DNA from: Candidatus Gastranaerophilales bacterium
Lineage (GTDB): Bacteria; Cyanobacteriota; Vampirovibrionia; Gastranaerophilales; Gastranaerophilaceae
Direction of reading: 5' to 3'
DNA: 64,000 bases
NCBI GenBank assembly: GCA_944325605.1
Contig: CALVAX010000003.1
Span: forward strand, 1 to 64,000
Shown: in pieces, positions 40,590 to 49,424 of the stretch
Layout: every line of letters starts with the position of its first letter
Position numbering within the stretch: position 1 is the stretch's first letter
The notes under the pieces: model-generated
What the model was told of the DNA's origin: nothing
Database searches by the model: none
Seen by the model: the letters and a program-made list of their open reading frames with translations, nothing else
Translations under genes and position numbers: made by a program

Positions 40590-42329
40590 TTAGTCATCTC
40601 CTTTTACTGCGGGTCTTTTATCCTGTTTTAAATTTAAAATTCTGGCGGTCTGGGTTGCGACTTCCTTAAATATCGGGCCTGCGACCGTGTTGCCCCAGAT
40701 TGCTCCGACTTTTGCGCTGTCTACCATTACGTAAATCAATATTTGCGGGTCTGATGCCGGAAGATATCCTATTGTAGATGTGTACATATAAGGCGTGTAG
40801 CCTGCGGCATTTTCTTTAGGTTTTCTTGAGGTGCCGGTTTTTGCGGCTACGTTGTAGTTGTCCATTTTTATAACCGAACGTCCGTTGTTTACACTTTCAG
40901 CAAGAAGTTTGGTAATTGTTCTGGCTGTTTCAGGGGTTACGACCTGCGTGTAGTGAATTTTCTGGTCGTATTCTTCCTGAGAATATTTTATTATGTGCGG
41001 CGTTACTTTTACACCGTTGTTTGCAAGTGCCTGAACTGCAGATATCATCTGCATTGCCGTAACAGATGTTCCGTATCCGTAAGACATTGTTGCCTGAATT
41101 CCTTTGTCCCATTGTGCCCAGTATGGCAGCAGACCTGATGATTCTCCGGGTAAATCTATGCCGGTTTTTGAACCGAAACCGAAGTTTTTCAGGACATCAT
41201 AAAATTCTTTCGGGGTCATTGTTTTGGCGACATTAATTGCACCGATATTACTTGAGTGTTCAAAAAGGTATTCCAGAGAAATATCGCCGGGGTACGGGTG
41301 AATATCGTAGTCATAATTCTTGATTTCCCAGTTTCCGATTTTTGTTTTTCCGGTATCAAGAATTTTTGAGTGTTCATTGATTTTGCCAAGGCTCATTGCT
41401 GCGGCTACTGTTATGATTTTGAATGTGGAGCCGGGCGGGAAAACGTCCGTCAGTGTCCAGTTTTTAATCTGTTCGGCAGTTGCTTTGCGGTAATTATTCG
41501 GGTCGTATGTCGGATAAACTGCATAAGCTAAGATTTCACCGTTTTTGGGGTTCATTACAATAACGGTTCCTCTGAGAGCCTCTTTTTCTTCAACCATTTT
41601 TTGAAGCTCTTTTTCGCATATATGCTGAATTGCCGCATCTATTGTCAGTGTAAGGTTTTCACCCTTAGGCGGCTGGGTTGTGGCAACAGGATCTGTCGTA
41701 AAATCGTATATGATTTTTCCGTCCCTTGTGCTCTGAAATTTAACCGGATTTTCTACGTTTTCAAGTTTATCTTTTGCTGTGTATTCAACTCCGTTTGCTA
41801 TGTCGGCATCAAAGTTGTAATAACCGAGAACATGTGCGGCAAGTGTCCCTTGAGGGTATTCCCGGGTGTTCTTTTTACCCATTGAAATTTCTCTTAAATG
41901 AAGTTTTGCAATTTCTTTTGCTGCATTCCGGTCAATGTCTTTTTTAATAGTTATTACCGGCCCGGGTTTTTTAAGGGTTTGTGCAAGCTGATCTTTTGGT
42001 ATTTTTAAAATAGGGGCAATAAGTTTTGCAAGTTCTTCCGGTGTGCTGTCGTAGTTTGCCGGATGCGCATAGACGTCAGAATATACCTTATCTGTTGCAA
42101 GTTTAATCCCGTTCCGGTCATAAATGTCACCACGCATTGAAAATGTTCTTCCTGCGCGCTGGTTTTGTGCCCGTACTCTGTATTTACCCGTATCAATTAC
42201 CATTATGAAGAAAAGGTAAATTACAAGTGCAGCGGCAAAGCCTACAAAAAAAATGTGAAGACAGCTCAACAGTCTGTCAAATCTTTTAAATCTTTTTTCT
42301 TTTGTCCTTTCAGACTGTTTAACTCTCAC
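40590..42329 (-). CDS. ftsI: Division-type penicillin-binding protein 2 (FtsI/SpoVD family)
   Basis: 579 residues. A cytoplasmic basic start and a single membrane segment (about 26-48), a dimerisation domain starting FSMRGDIYDRNG, and the transpeptidase domain with SxxK (PPGSTFKI), SxN (HSSNIGA) and KTG (AKTGTSRKP). No PASTA repeats. It crosslinks septal peptidoglycan. First gene of the operon with murE, nagA, ilvD and the FeS protein; ribosome site ggggag. Confidence 0.92.
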   Translation of the reverse strand: MRVKQSERTKEKRFKRFDRLLSCLHIFFVGFAAALVIYLFFIMVIDTGKYRVRAQNQRAGRTFSMRGDIYDRNGIKLATDKVYSDVYAHPANYDSTPEELAKLIAPILKIPKDQLAQTLKKPGPVITIKKDIDRNAAKEIAKLHLREISMGKKNTREYPQGTLAAHVLGYYNFDADIANGVEYTAKDKLENVENPVKFQSTRDGKIIYDFTTDPVATTQPPKGENLTLTIDAAIQHICEKELQKMVEEKEALRGTVIVMNPKNGEILAYAVYPTYDPNNYRKATAEQIKNWTLTDVFPPGSTFKIITVAAAMSLGKINEHSKILDTGKTKIGNWEIKNYDYDIHPYPGDISLEYLFEHSSNIGAINVAKTMTPKEFYDVLKNFGFGSKTGIDLPGESSGLLPYWAQWDKGIQATMSYGYGTSVTAMQMISAVQALANNGVKVTPHIIKYSQEEYDQKIHYTQVVTPETARTITKLLAESVNNGRSVIKMDNYNVAAKTGTSRKPKENAAGYTPYMYTSTIGYLPASDPQILIYVMVDSAKVGAIWGNTVAGPIFKEVATQTARILNLKQDKRPAVKGDD

Positions 42330-42511
42330 AGCTTTCTCCCCTTACATAGAAATATTTTAGCATAAGGAATGCTAAAATCATGAAATATTAACGAATATTT
42401 ACGCATTTGGCTGATGAATATTGAAAATCGTTCAGCGGGTGAAGAGTTTGACTGATTTTATTGCCTCAGCCTTCTGGGCGGGAGAAAATACCGGAATTTC
42501 TCTTTTTGTAT

Positions 42512-42645
42512 AGGGAGTTATGTAGCAAATCTCATTGATACTATAAAAATCCGTCATTCTGAGGACTTTTTTATTGAGATACTTCGCTAACGCTCAGTAT
42601 GACACTGTTTTGAAAATTTTGGTGGAATTTGCTACATAACTCCCT
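42512..42645. repeat. MITE with 19-bp terminal inverted repeats and 6-bp target duplication
   Basis: Ends AGGGAGTTATGTAGCAAAT and its exact complement (42512-42530 and 42627-42645), 134 bp in all, flanked by TTGTAT on both sides. No ORF. Internal blocks match the degraded copy at 32148-32287. It lies between ftsI and the amidase gene, close to the amidase promoter. Confidence 0.9.
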
Positions 42646-42692
42646 TTGTATATCACTTGTATTCATTTAATTTAAGATATATAATTGTCAGT

Positions 42693-44045
42693 ATGAAATA
42701 TTTTGGTTTGATTTTTGCGGTTTTGTTGAGTGTTCAGTCAGTTTATGCGTTAGATGTTGTTTATCCTAAAAAAAATGAAGTGACAATTAATTCGCCATCT
42801 ACTTTTTTTGTCGGAAACGCAGATACCGCAATTCCTCTTAAAATTAACGGTACGGAGATTCCGGTGCACAAGTCCGGCGGTTTTGCTCATGCGGTAAAGC
42901 TTAATGCCGGTAAAAATGAGTTTGTGATTGAATCCGGGGAGGAAAAACACGTTTATAAAATTACACGTCCGGTGTCAAAGGTTTCATCGGCTCTAACAAC
43001 AAGAAATACAGAACTCCCTTACGAGTCCGCGCGGACTTTTGTCACGATAAAAGATAATGTTCCGCTTCGTTCCACTCCGGTTGATGGCGGAAATAACAGA
43101 ATTTCGCATTATCAAAAAGATATCCCGCTTAATGTTGTCGGTGAAAAAAGCGGGTTTTATAAGGTCAGACTTAACGATAAAGAATTCGGCTGGGTTGCTT
43201 TTTGTGATGTAACTTCAGCAGATGAATTTACTCCCGCAAAACTTTTAAATAGAGAAGCTGTTCAGGATAAAAATTATTATATTTTCAAAATAGATTTTGA
43301 TAAGAAAGTTCCGTACGTTATAGAAGGTGTGCATCCTTTTGTTGTTAAGTTCTATAATATTGAAGGAAAACCTGACAATACTTTTACATTTAAGTTCCCG
43401 TTGAAACAAAATCTCATTGGTTACAGCGGGGAGTTTGAGGGAAATACATTTGTTTTGAAAGTCAGAAAATTCCCTAAAATCAGAAAGGACAGACCGCTTA
43501 AAAATATAAAAATAGTGGTTGATGCAGGCCACGGCGGGGATGAAATCGGGGCAATCGGATGCTTGAGAAACAATGAAAAGGATGTAAACCTTGCTATAGC
43601 AAAAAATCTTGCCTCGGAATTGAGATTAAGAGGTGCACATGTCGTTATGACCCGCTCGGGAGATGAAACTGTCGGATTGCTTGATAGAGTCCGCAAAACT
43701 AATGAAAATGAAGCATTGATATTTATAAGTATTCACGGGAATGCGCTTCCTGATAATATGGATCCGAACGAACACGAAGGAACAAGTGTTTTCTATTATT
43801 ACCCGCAGGCAAAACCTCTTGCTGACAGTATCTTAAAATCAATGACCGCACAGCTTCCGCTTGCAGATGACAGAGTCCGTCAGGGGAGCCTTGCAGTTGT
43901 TAGAAACACTGAGGCTCTAAGTGTTCTGATTGAAGTCGGATACCTTATTAATCCATCGGACAACGCGTATCTGCTGGATAAAGAAATTCAGGCTAATGCC
44001 GGCAAAGCTATCGCTGACGGGGTTGAAGATTTTATGACAGAGTAA
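42693..44045 (+). CDS. Secreted N-acetylmuramoyl-L-alanine amidase (Amidase_3)
   Basis: About 450 residues from the ATG at 42693; the signal peptide MKYFGLIFAVLLSVQSVYA is complete, so the upstream in-frame ATG is rejected. An SH3-like region follows (NVPLRSTPVDGGNNRISHY). The zinc amidase domain at the C-terminus has VVDAGHGGDEIGAIG, the second His region FISIHGNALP and the Glu in SVLIEVGYLINP. It splits daughter cell walls or trims septal peptidoglycan. Confidence 0.9.
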   Translation: MKYFGLIFAVLLSVQSVYALDVVYPKKNEVTINSPSTFFVGNADTAIPLKINGTEIPVHKSGGFAHAVKLNAGKNEFVIESGEEKHVYKITRPVSKVSSALTTRNTELPYESARTFVTIKDNVPLRSTPVDGGNNRISHYQKDIPLNVVGEKSGFYKVRLNDKEFGWVAFCDVTSADEFTPAKLLNREAVQDKNYYIFKIDFDKKVPYVIEGVHPFVVKFYNIEGKPDNTFTFKFPLKQNLIGYSGEFEGNTFVLKVRKFPKIRKDRPLKNIKIVVDAGHGGDEIGAIGCLRNNEKDVNLAIAKNLASELRLRGAHVVMTRSGDETVGLLDRVRKTNENEALIFISIHGNALPDNMDPNEHEGTSVFYYYPQAKPLADSILKSMTAQLPLADDRVRQGSLAVVRNTEALSVLIEVGYLINPSDNAYLLDKEIQANAGKAIADGVEDFMTE

Positions 44046-44136
44046 TTGTAAAAGAATGTAATTTTTAGTGCAAAAATTAACAAATTAGTATATGTTTTGT
44101 TTTATATAAAAACAGGTAGAAATTTAGGGAATCGTT

Positions 44137-44775
44137 ATGCAAATAGATAACACAAACAATACAACTCAGAGAATTACTTATACACTGATAGGCTGCGGAG
44201 TTGGTGCAGCAGCGGGCTGGGCAGGTGACAGGATTGCAAAGCCTTTGTTTAAAGATGATGCAATTACAGATTCTTTTGTGAAAAAAGTTACTGAGCGGGA
44301 AAATAAATTAAATGAAAACGATTTTAAAGTTTTTGTTGATGATTTGAAAAAAATCTCTGACTCAGGTGAACTTAAAAATACGCAGGAGTTTACAAAAGCC
44401 TATTTTGCAGATTTGACAACTACTGACGAAATCAAAACACTCGGCAATAAAATGCTTGATGATTTGAAAGCCGAATTCGGTGACGGAATTGTTGACGGAA
44501 ATTTTGATGATTACAGAGCAAAGGCTGGTGTTTCTCCTGAAAATTTGCCGCTTCAAAAAGAAAGAATTAAGTCGGCAATTGATTTTAAAAATAAAACAGT
44601 GAAAAAATTATCGGAAAATGCGGATTTGTCGGATAAAAATTTGTTTGAAGCCTTGAAGAAAACAATTTTTGAAACAAAATTGAAGTCTGCAGGCAAAAGT
44701 GCGGCAATAGTTGCCATAATACTTGGAGCAGCAGGCTATGGACTTTCTTTGCTGACCGGTAATAAAAATAAATAG
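44137..44775 (+). CDS. Hypothetical protein with glycine-rich hydrophobic ends
   Basis: 212 residues. The first ~30 contain a small-residue hydrophobic run (YTLIGCGVGAAAGWAGD) and the C-terminus another (SAAIVAIILGAAGYGLSLL). Between them is a charged helical region. Small proteins of this shape, with Asn/Thr-rich starts, occur in several gut bacteria but have no known function. Likely membrane-associated. A MITE-like element begins at its stop codon. Confidence 0.6.
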   Translation: MQIDNTNNTTQRITYTLIGCGVGAAAGWAGDRIAKPLFKDDAITDSFVKKVTERENKLNENDFKVFVDDLKKISDSGELKNTQEFTKAYFADLTTTDEIKTLGNKMLDDLKAEFGDGIVDGNFDDYRAKAGVSPENLPLQKERIKSAIDFKNKTVKKLSENADLSDKNLFEALKKTIFETKLKSAGKSAAIVAIILGAAGYGLSLLTGNKNK

Positions 44776-44912
44776 CAATTGCCCCTTGGTGTAAAGAAAA
44801 AGAATAAATTTATCATTTTGCGCTTATAATAAGAGATTCTTCGGGCTCTGCCCTCAGAATGGCAGTCAGGCGAAGAATTCCATTACTGTTCTGTAAGTAA
44901 AAGGTTAATTGC
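44776..44912. repeat. MITE-like element, second family, copy 1
   Basis: Shares ~90 bp with 46916-47062: GAATAAATTT, TATAATA-GAGATTCTTCGGGC, GCCCTCAGAATG and GGCGAAGAAT. The core forms a hairpin ATTCTTCGGGC / GCCCTCAGAAT. Ends GCAATT are weakly inverted. Confidence 0.65.
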
Positions 44913-44921
44913 GTTAAATAA

Positions 44922-44954
44922 AACAGCAGGCTCCGTAAAGAGTCTGCTGTTTGA
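44922..44954 (-). terminator. Rho-independent terminator after thrS
   Basis: AAACAGCAG and CTGCTGTTT arms; the - strand continues TTTTATTT. Confidence 0.8.
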
Positions 44955-44974
44955 TGTCAAAGTTTTTCTTTGTC

Positions 44975-46780
44975 TTAAGCTTTCACAAGAGCTTTAGCAA
45001 AAGACTCAAGGCTTCTTGATTTAATCTCGTCTTCAATTTTAGAGATGAAATCATCGACTTTGAAAGTTCCGACCTGACCGATGCCTCTTGCTCGAACGGC
45101 AACTGAATTCGATTCAATTTCTTTGTCGCCGACTACTACAACGTAAGGAATTTTCTTATCCTGAAGACTTTCTCTGATTTTGTAGTTCATGCTTTCGGAT
45201 CTGTCGTCGAGTTTTGCTCTGATACCGGCTGCGCGCATTTTTTTGTAAACTTCTTCTGCAAAGTCTGCGTGTTTTTCGTTACTGATAGGAACTATTGCTA
45301 CCTGCGCAGGTGCAAGCCATGTCGGGAAAGCGCCTGCAAAGTGTTCAATTAGGATTCCGTGGAATCGTTCCATAGAACCGAAAATTACTCTGTGAAGCAT
45401 TACAGGTGTTTTCATAGAGCCGTCTTTGTCCTGATATTTAATGCCGAATCTTTCAGGCAGGTTAAAGTCAAGCTGGATTGTTGCACACTGCCATGTTCTG
45501 CCGATTGCGTCTTTGACTTTGAAGTCGATTTTCGGCCCGTAAAATGCGCCGTCGCCTTCGTTGATATCATATTTCATGCCGCGTCTGTCCATAGCTTCTT
45601 TCAAACCGGCTTCTGCTCTGTTCCAGTTTTCAATATCTCCGACAAAGCTTTCCGGACGGGTTGAAAGTTCAACTTCAAACGGAAGGTTGAATATTGCCAT
45701 TGTATCAGCTACAAAATCTATGATTTCGTTGATTTCTCCGATTAACTGTTCAGGTGTGCAGAAAATGTGGGCATCATCCTGTGTGAACCCTTGAACCCTT
45801 GTCAAACCTGATAGAGCACCGGATTTTTCTTTTCTGTAAACAGTGCCGAGTTCTGCCATTCTCAAAGGTAATGACCTGTATGAATGTCTGTTTGCCTGAT
45901 AAATCAGAATGTGGAACGGACAGTTCATCGGTTTTACAACGTACTGATCTTCAGAGTCGTCGTCTTTTTGTACAAAGAACATATTTTCTTTATAGTGACC
46001 CATGTGGCCTGAAATTTCCCAGAGTTTTGATTTTGCAATCTGCGGGGTGTTTACTATCACATAACCGCGTTTTCTGTGTTCTGTTCTCCAGTAATTTTCG
46101 ATTTCTTCCCTTACTGTTGCAAGGTTCGGGTGCCACAGAACAAGTCCTCCGCCGATTTCTTCTCTTACTGAGAACAAATCAAGTTTTGCGCCGAGTTTTC
46201 TGTGGTCGCGTTTTTCGGCTTCTTCCAAAAATGTCAGATATCCCTGTAAATCTTCTTTATTCCAAAATGCTGTTGCATAAATTCTCTGAAGCATTTTGTT
46301 TTTTTCGTTGCCTCTCCAGTATGCGCCGGCAACTTTGAGTAATTTAATTGCGTTTGCTTTGATGAATGAGGTGTTTGGAATGTGAGGGCCTGCGCAAAGA
46401 TCATTAAACAATACATTTCCGTCTTTGTCTTTTGTCAGGTACAAAGTCGGGTTGTCGTTTCTGTGTTCTTCAAGAAGCTCTGCTTTGTAGATTTCACCCT
46501 CTGCTTTAAATTCTTTAATCTGTTTGTCCACATCTGGAATTACGTACTTTTCAAACGTAAGATTTTGTTTGATGATGTTTTTCATCTCTTCTTCGATTTT
46601 AACAAGGTCTTCTTCAGTAAAAGCATGACCGTCAGTTAAATCAAAATCGTAATAAAAACCTGTGTCCGTAGAAGGTCCGATAGCTAACTTTGCTGACGGA
46701 AACAGCTTCTGAACAGCCTGTGCCATGATGTGAGAGCAAGAGTGCCTCAAGATGTGTAAAGTTTCGTTGTTTTTTTCCAT
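44975..46780 (-). CDS. thrS: Threonyl-tRNA synthetase, lacking the TGS domain
   Basis: 601 residues, starting almost at once with the editing domain (RHSCSHIMAQAVQKLFP, with the HxxxH pattern), then the class II catalytic core (MNCPFHILIYQ, VYRKEKSGALSGLTRVQGF in part, VMLHRVIFGSMERFHGIL in part) and the anticodon domain (VVVGDKEIESNSVAVRARG in part). The usual ~60-residue N-terminal TGS domain is missing. It charges tRNA-Thr. No T-box signature was seen in the 200 nt upstream. Confidence 0.95.
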   Translation of the reverse strand: MEKNNETLHILRHSCSHIMAQAVQKLFPSAKLAIGPSTDTGFYYDFDLTDGHAFTEEDLVKIEEEMKNIIKQNLTFEKYVIPDVDKQIKEFKAEGEIYKAELLEEHRNDNPTLYLTKDKDGNVLFNDLCAGPHIPNTSFIKANAIKLLKVAGAYWRGNEKNKMLQRIYATAFWNKEDLQGYLTFLEEAEKRDHRKLGAKLDLFSVREEIGGGLVLWHPNLATVREEIENYWRTEHRKRGYVIVNTPQIAKSKLWEISGHMGHYKENMFFVQKDDDSEDQYVVKPMNCPFHILIYQANRHSYRSLPLRMAELGTVYRKEKSGALSGLTRVQGFTQDDAHIFCTPEQLIGEINEIIDFVADTMAIFNLPFEVELSTRPESFVGDIENWNRAEAGLKEAMDRRGMKYDINEGDGAFYGPKIDFKVKDAIGRTWQCATIQLDFNLPERFGIKYQDKDGSMKTPVMLHRVIFGSMERFHGILIEHFAGAFPTWLAPAQVAIVPISNEKHADFAEEVYKKMRAAGIRAKLDDRSESMNYKIRESLQDKKIPYVVVVGDKEIESNSVAVRARGIGQVGTFKVDDFISKIEDEIKSRSLESFAKALVKA

Positions 46781-46915
46781 TTTTATCCTTTCCGGTCAGT
46801 TGACAACGTTCAAAAGACCTATAACGGGGCGGATCCCCCTAACTAACTACAGCAAAATTTTACCACCCGAAAAAAATGATTACAAGAAAAAATCTAAAAA
46901 ACTTATATTAAGGCA

Positions 46916-47062
46916 AATTGGAAATTATCTCTTAACATAGACGAAAATAGAATAAATTTGTCATTCTGAGCCTATAATAGGAGATTCTTCGGGCTATGCC
47001 CTCAGAATGACAGTTAGGCGAAGAATCTCATTCCTGTACATCAAAAGAGATAATTCCTAATT
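46916..47062. repeat. MITE-like element, second family, copy 2
   Basis: Inverted ends AATTGGAAATTATCTCTT and its near-complement at 47045-47062. The core hairpin ATTCTTCGGGC / GCCCTCAGAAT is shared with 44776-44912 and with the extra 14 bp of the first family. Overlaps the last codon of the GT8 gene. Confidence 0.75.
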
Positions 47063-47993
47063 ATTTTCTGTTCAGAGTGAATTTTAAACCCAGCAGAGTG
47101 AGTTCTTTTTTCTCCTGATTAAGATTTCTAATCCTGAAAATTTTCTGTCCTGTTGATTTCAAAAGCCTGCCGGCATAAAGCATTGAGAATTCTTTTTGGT
47201 ATGGCGTTTTCAGAAACAGCGGGAAAGAGTTGTAGACAAAATCTCTTTTATCTCTTGCAACATAGTGGATAATGCAGGCTTCGGGCAGAGTTTTCACAGC
47301 AGAGAGTTCTTTGCATTGAAAGTTCCATTTTTTATCAAGTTTTTTTATTTTGCCTGCGAAATAGAGATTAAGCACATCCTGATCGTGCAGTTTTAGTTTT
47401 TCCTGATGAACGTTTATCCAGTCGAAGATTTTTTTGGAGAATGCGGATTCTCTAAGGTAATCAAGGTTCATCAAAAGCATTCCGGCATTAAAATATTCAT
47501 CAAGGTTAAGTCTTTTTTTATGTTTTTCGGATGCAATATCTTCAACCATAGCAAGCGGATTTTGTGAAATCTCTGTGTTAAACAGCGGCGCAAGCGAATG
47601 TTTGATTTCCATATCACAGTCGAGGTAGATAATTTTTTCAACTTCCGGCAAAATATCTGAAATTACAAGTCGGTAATAAGATGCAATTGTAAGCCTTTTG
47701 GAGTTGTGCATAGGGCAGGAGTTGAATTTGGCTGTATCAACAGGAACAAATGTTATTTCACAGGGGGCAAGTTTTTTTAAGGAGAGAATTTTTTCTTTAT
47801 CTTCCGGACGGATGCCGCCGTCTAAAATGTAGAAATGAAGATTGTCTTCGGGATTTTTTGACAGCAAAACCGACGCAAGCGAAAGAGACAGATATTTTGC
47901 GTAATTTTTGTCGCTTGAATAGCAGATATTGATGGTATAGGCTGATTGTGAATTCAAATCGGTTCCGGTATTTTTGTTTTCTGTTGCCGGCAT
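47061..47993 (-). CDS. Glycosyltransferase family 8 (LgtC-type)
   Basis: 310 residues. INICYSSDKNYAKYLSLSL at the start, the DxD metal site in KIIYLDCDMEIKHSL (in part), and the LNLDEYFNAGMLLMNLDYL substrate loop (in part), followed by HDQDVLNLYFAGKI, all typical of GT8 enzymes that add galactose or glucose to surface glycans. It has no adjacent polysaccharide cluster. The C-terminal helix is basic, as in peripheral membrane GT8 proteins. Confidence 0.9.
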   Translation of the reverse strand: MPATENKNTGTDLNSQSAYTINICYSSDKNYAKYLSLSLASVLLSKNPEDNLHFYILDGGIRPEDKEKILSLKKLAPCEITFVPVDTAKFNSCPMHNSKRLTIASYYRLVISDILPEVEKIIYLDCDMEIKHSLAPLFNTEISQNPLAMVEDIASEKHKKRLNLDEYFNAGMLLMNLDYLRESAFSKKIFDWINVHQEKLKLHDQDVLNLYFAGKIKKLDKKWNFQCKELSAVKTLPEACIIHYVARDKRDFVYNSFPLFLKTPYQKEFSMLYAGRLLKSTGQKIFRIRNLNQEKKELTLLGLKFTLNRK

Positions 47994-48052
47994 GAGGGAA
48001 ATCCTTATTTTTATGTTTTTTCTAATCCCAGAAGTCAGGAAAATTAAGCAAA

Positions 48053-48352
48053 TTAAATGTTATTTTGTCTGTTCTGTAAATTCAGATATTGCTGTTTGGT
48101 TTCCTGCAGATGTTTTTCAAGCATTTTCAAATGTTCTACTGCAATTTTGCTATGCTCGTCTACTTCCTGTTTCCAAATTTCAAGATTTCTTTTTTGTTCA
48201 TCATCCGCTTCTTCAAAAGTGTGATGCTGCATTAGTTTTTCGACTGTTGCTGCCAAATTTTCCCGTTCTTTTCTGATTTCGTCCAATTGTTCCTGAAGAT
48301 GTTTTAACATTAATTCAGTGTTTTGTTTTGAAATACTATCCTTATTTTCCAT
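48053..48352 (-). CDS. Small coiled-coil protein
   Basis: 99 residues from the ATG at 48352, which has aaggag upstream; a longer reading from 48391 lacks one. Almost entirely coiled coil (KHLQEQLDEIRKERENLA, VEHLKMLEKHLQETKQQYL in part). No family recognised; may be a partner of the larger coiled-coil protein upstream. Confidence 0.6.
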   Translation of the reverse strand: MENKDSISKQNTELMLKHLQEQLDEIRKERENLAATVEKLMQHHTFEEADDEQKRNLEIWKQEVDEHSKIAVEHLKMLEKHLQETKQQYLNLQNRQNNI

Positions 48353-48404
48353 GACGCTCCTTATTTTATATGTATATGAATTATCATACAAAAATAAGAA
48401 TATT

Positions 48405-48432
48405 GAAAGCGCCGGAATTTTAATTCCGGCGC
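48405..48432 (-). terminator. Hairpin terminator between two coiled-coil genes
   Basis: GCGCCGGAATT / AATTCCGGCGC inverted repeat with a tiny loop; the T-run after it on the - strand is short (TTTCAATATT). It likely ends the 262-residue gene. Confidence 0.65.
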
Positions 48433-48456
48433 CTGTTCGTAAAATTATTATAAAAA

Positions 48457-49245
48457 TTAATCAAGACCGTTAAAATCTTTAATTTTATCTATTTCGGTCA
48501 GTCTTTTCATTGTTTCAATCCGTTCTTGTTCTTCTTTAAGTGTCTCGATTTGATTTCTAAGAAGCTCGTATTCAACTTCTTTTTTGGCCAGTTCTTCTGT
48601 GTTGCCGGATTCACGCAAGTCTGCAATTTCAAAGTGGAGCCGGCGCCAATCCGATTCAAGTTTGGAGATGTTGTCAGACACTGCATCCAACTGAGAATCT
48701 AATACAAATCCTTTTCTCTGATTCTCAAGCTGTCTATCAATCTTTTCTTTTTTAGCGGCAAGTTCATTTTCCATTTGCTCCATCAGTTTTTTTTCTTCTT
48801 CTAGATGTTTTTTCAAAATTTCGTCAACTTTAGCCTGCATATCTTCACCAGTGTTTGCGGATTTTGTTTGGATAGACTCTTTAACTTTTGCTTCCTGCTG
48901 CTGTTTTTCTACTTCCAGTTCGGCTTCAAGTTTTTTGATATCTTCTAGGGTTTTCCCTTCAACTGTTTTCATTATATCGCTGAAATCATGACCTTTTGCC
49001 TGCTCTGCAGAGTAATGTTTTTGAATATCCTGTGCTTTTTTTGCAAGCCGCTTTTGTTCATCATCAAGTTTCATCATATCAAGAGTTTCCTGATGTTCAT
49101 CGTGTTTTTTGTAATATTCTTGTATCTTTTCAGAAGTGGATTTTTTTTCATTTTTTGCTTTTTCTTCTTCGCTCAATCTGTTTTCATTTTTAATGTTGTC
49201 AACATTCTTCTGTGAACCTGCACTATTAATTTTGTCTGCACCCAT
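48457..49245 (-). CDS. Long coiled-coil protein, unknown
   Basis: 262 residues, almost wholly charged helix with heptads (KNEKKSTSEKIQEYYKKHDE, LKEEQERIETMKRLTEIDK). A short nonhelical N-terminus MGADKINSAGSQKN resembles the starts of some injectisome or cell-structure proteins. No membrane or signal segment. It may be a structural or adaptor protein. gagaaat site before the ATG. Confidence 0.6.
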   Translation of the reverse strand: MGADKINSAGSQKNVDNIKNENRLSEEEKAKNEKKSTSEKIQEYYKKHDEHQETLDMMKLDDEQKRLAKKAQDIQKHYSAEQAKGHDFSDIMKTVEGKTLEDIKKLEAELEVEKQQQEAKVKESIQTKSANTGEDMQAKVDEILKKHLEEEKKLMEQMENELAAKKEKIDRQLENQRKGFVLDSQLDAVSDNISKLESDWRRLHFEIADLRESGNTEELAKKEVEYELLRNQIETLKEEQERIETMKRLTEIDKIKDFNGLD

Positions 49246-49356
49246 GATAAATTTTCTCCTTTAAATTATCTACACATTGTCTTTTTACGGAATTGGTAGG
49301 ATTAATCTTTACAGTTTTTAGAGATAATTTTACATTAATTTACAATTGTTTTATTA

Positions 49357-49391
49357 GAAAAGCGCCGGAACTTTCGCTCCGGCGCTTTTTA
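49357..49391 (-). terminator. Rho-independent terminator after hppA
   Basis: AGCGCCGGA / TCCGGCGCT arms with an 8-nt loop and flanking A/T runs. It lies between the pyrophosphatase and the coiled-coil gene. Confidence 0.8.
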
Positions 49392-49424
49392 TATGAGATA
49401 ATACTCATCTCCCTATTTTGCTCT

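Noticed and set aside
46781-46900. Possible T-box leader before thrS
   Set aside because: A GGCGGATCC stretch is present but no T-box bulge sequence, specifier stem or terminator/antiterminator pair.
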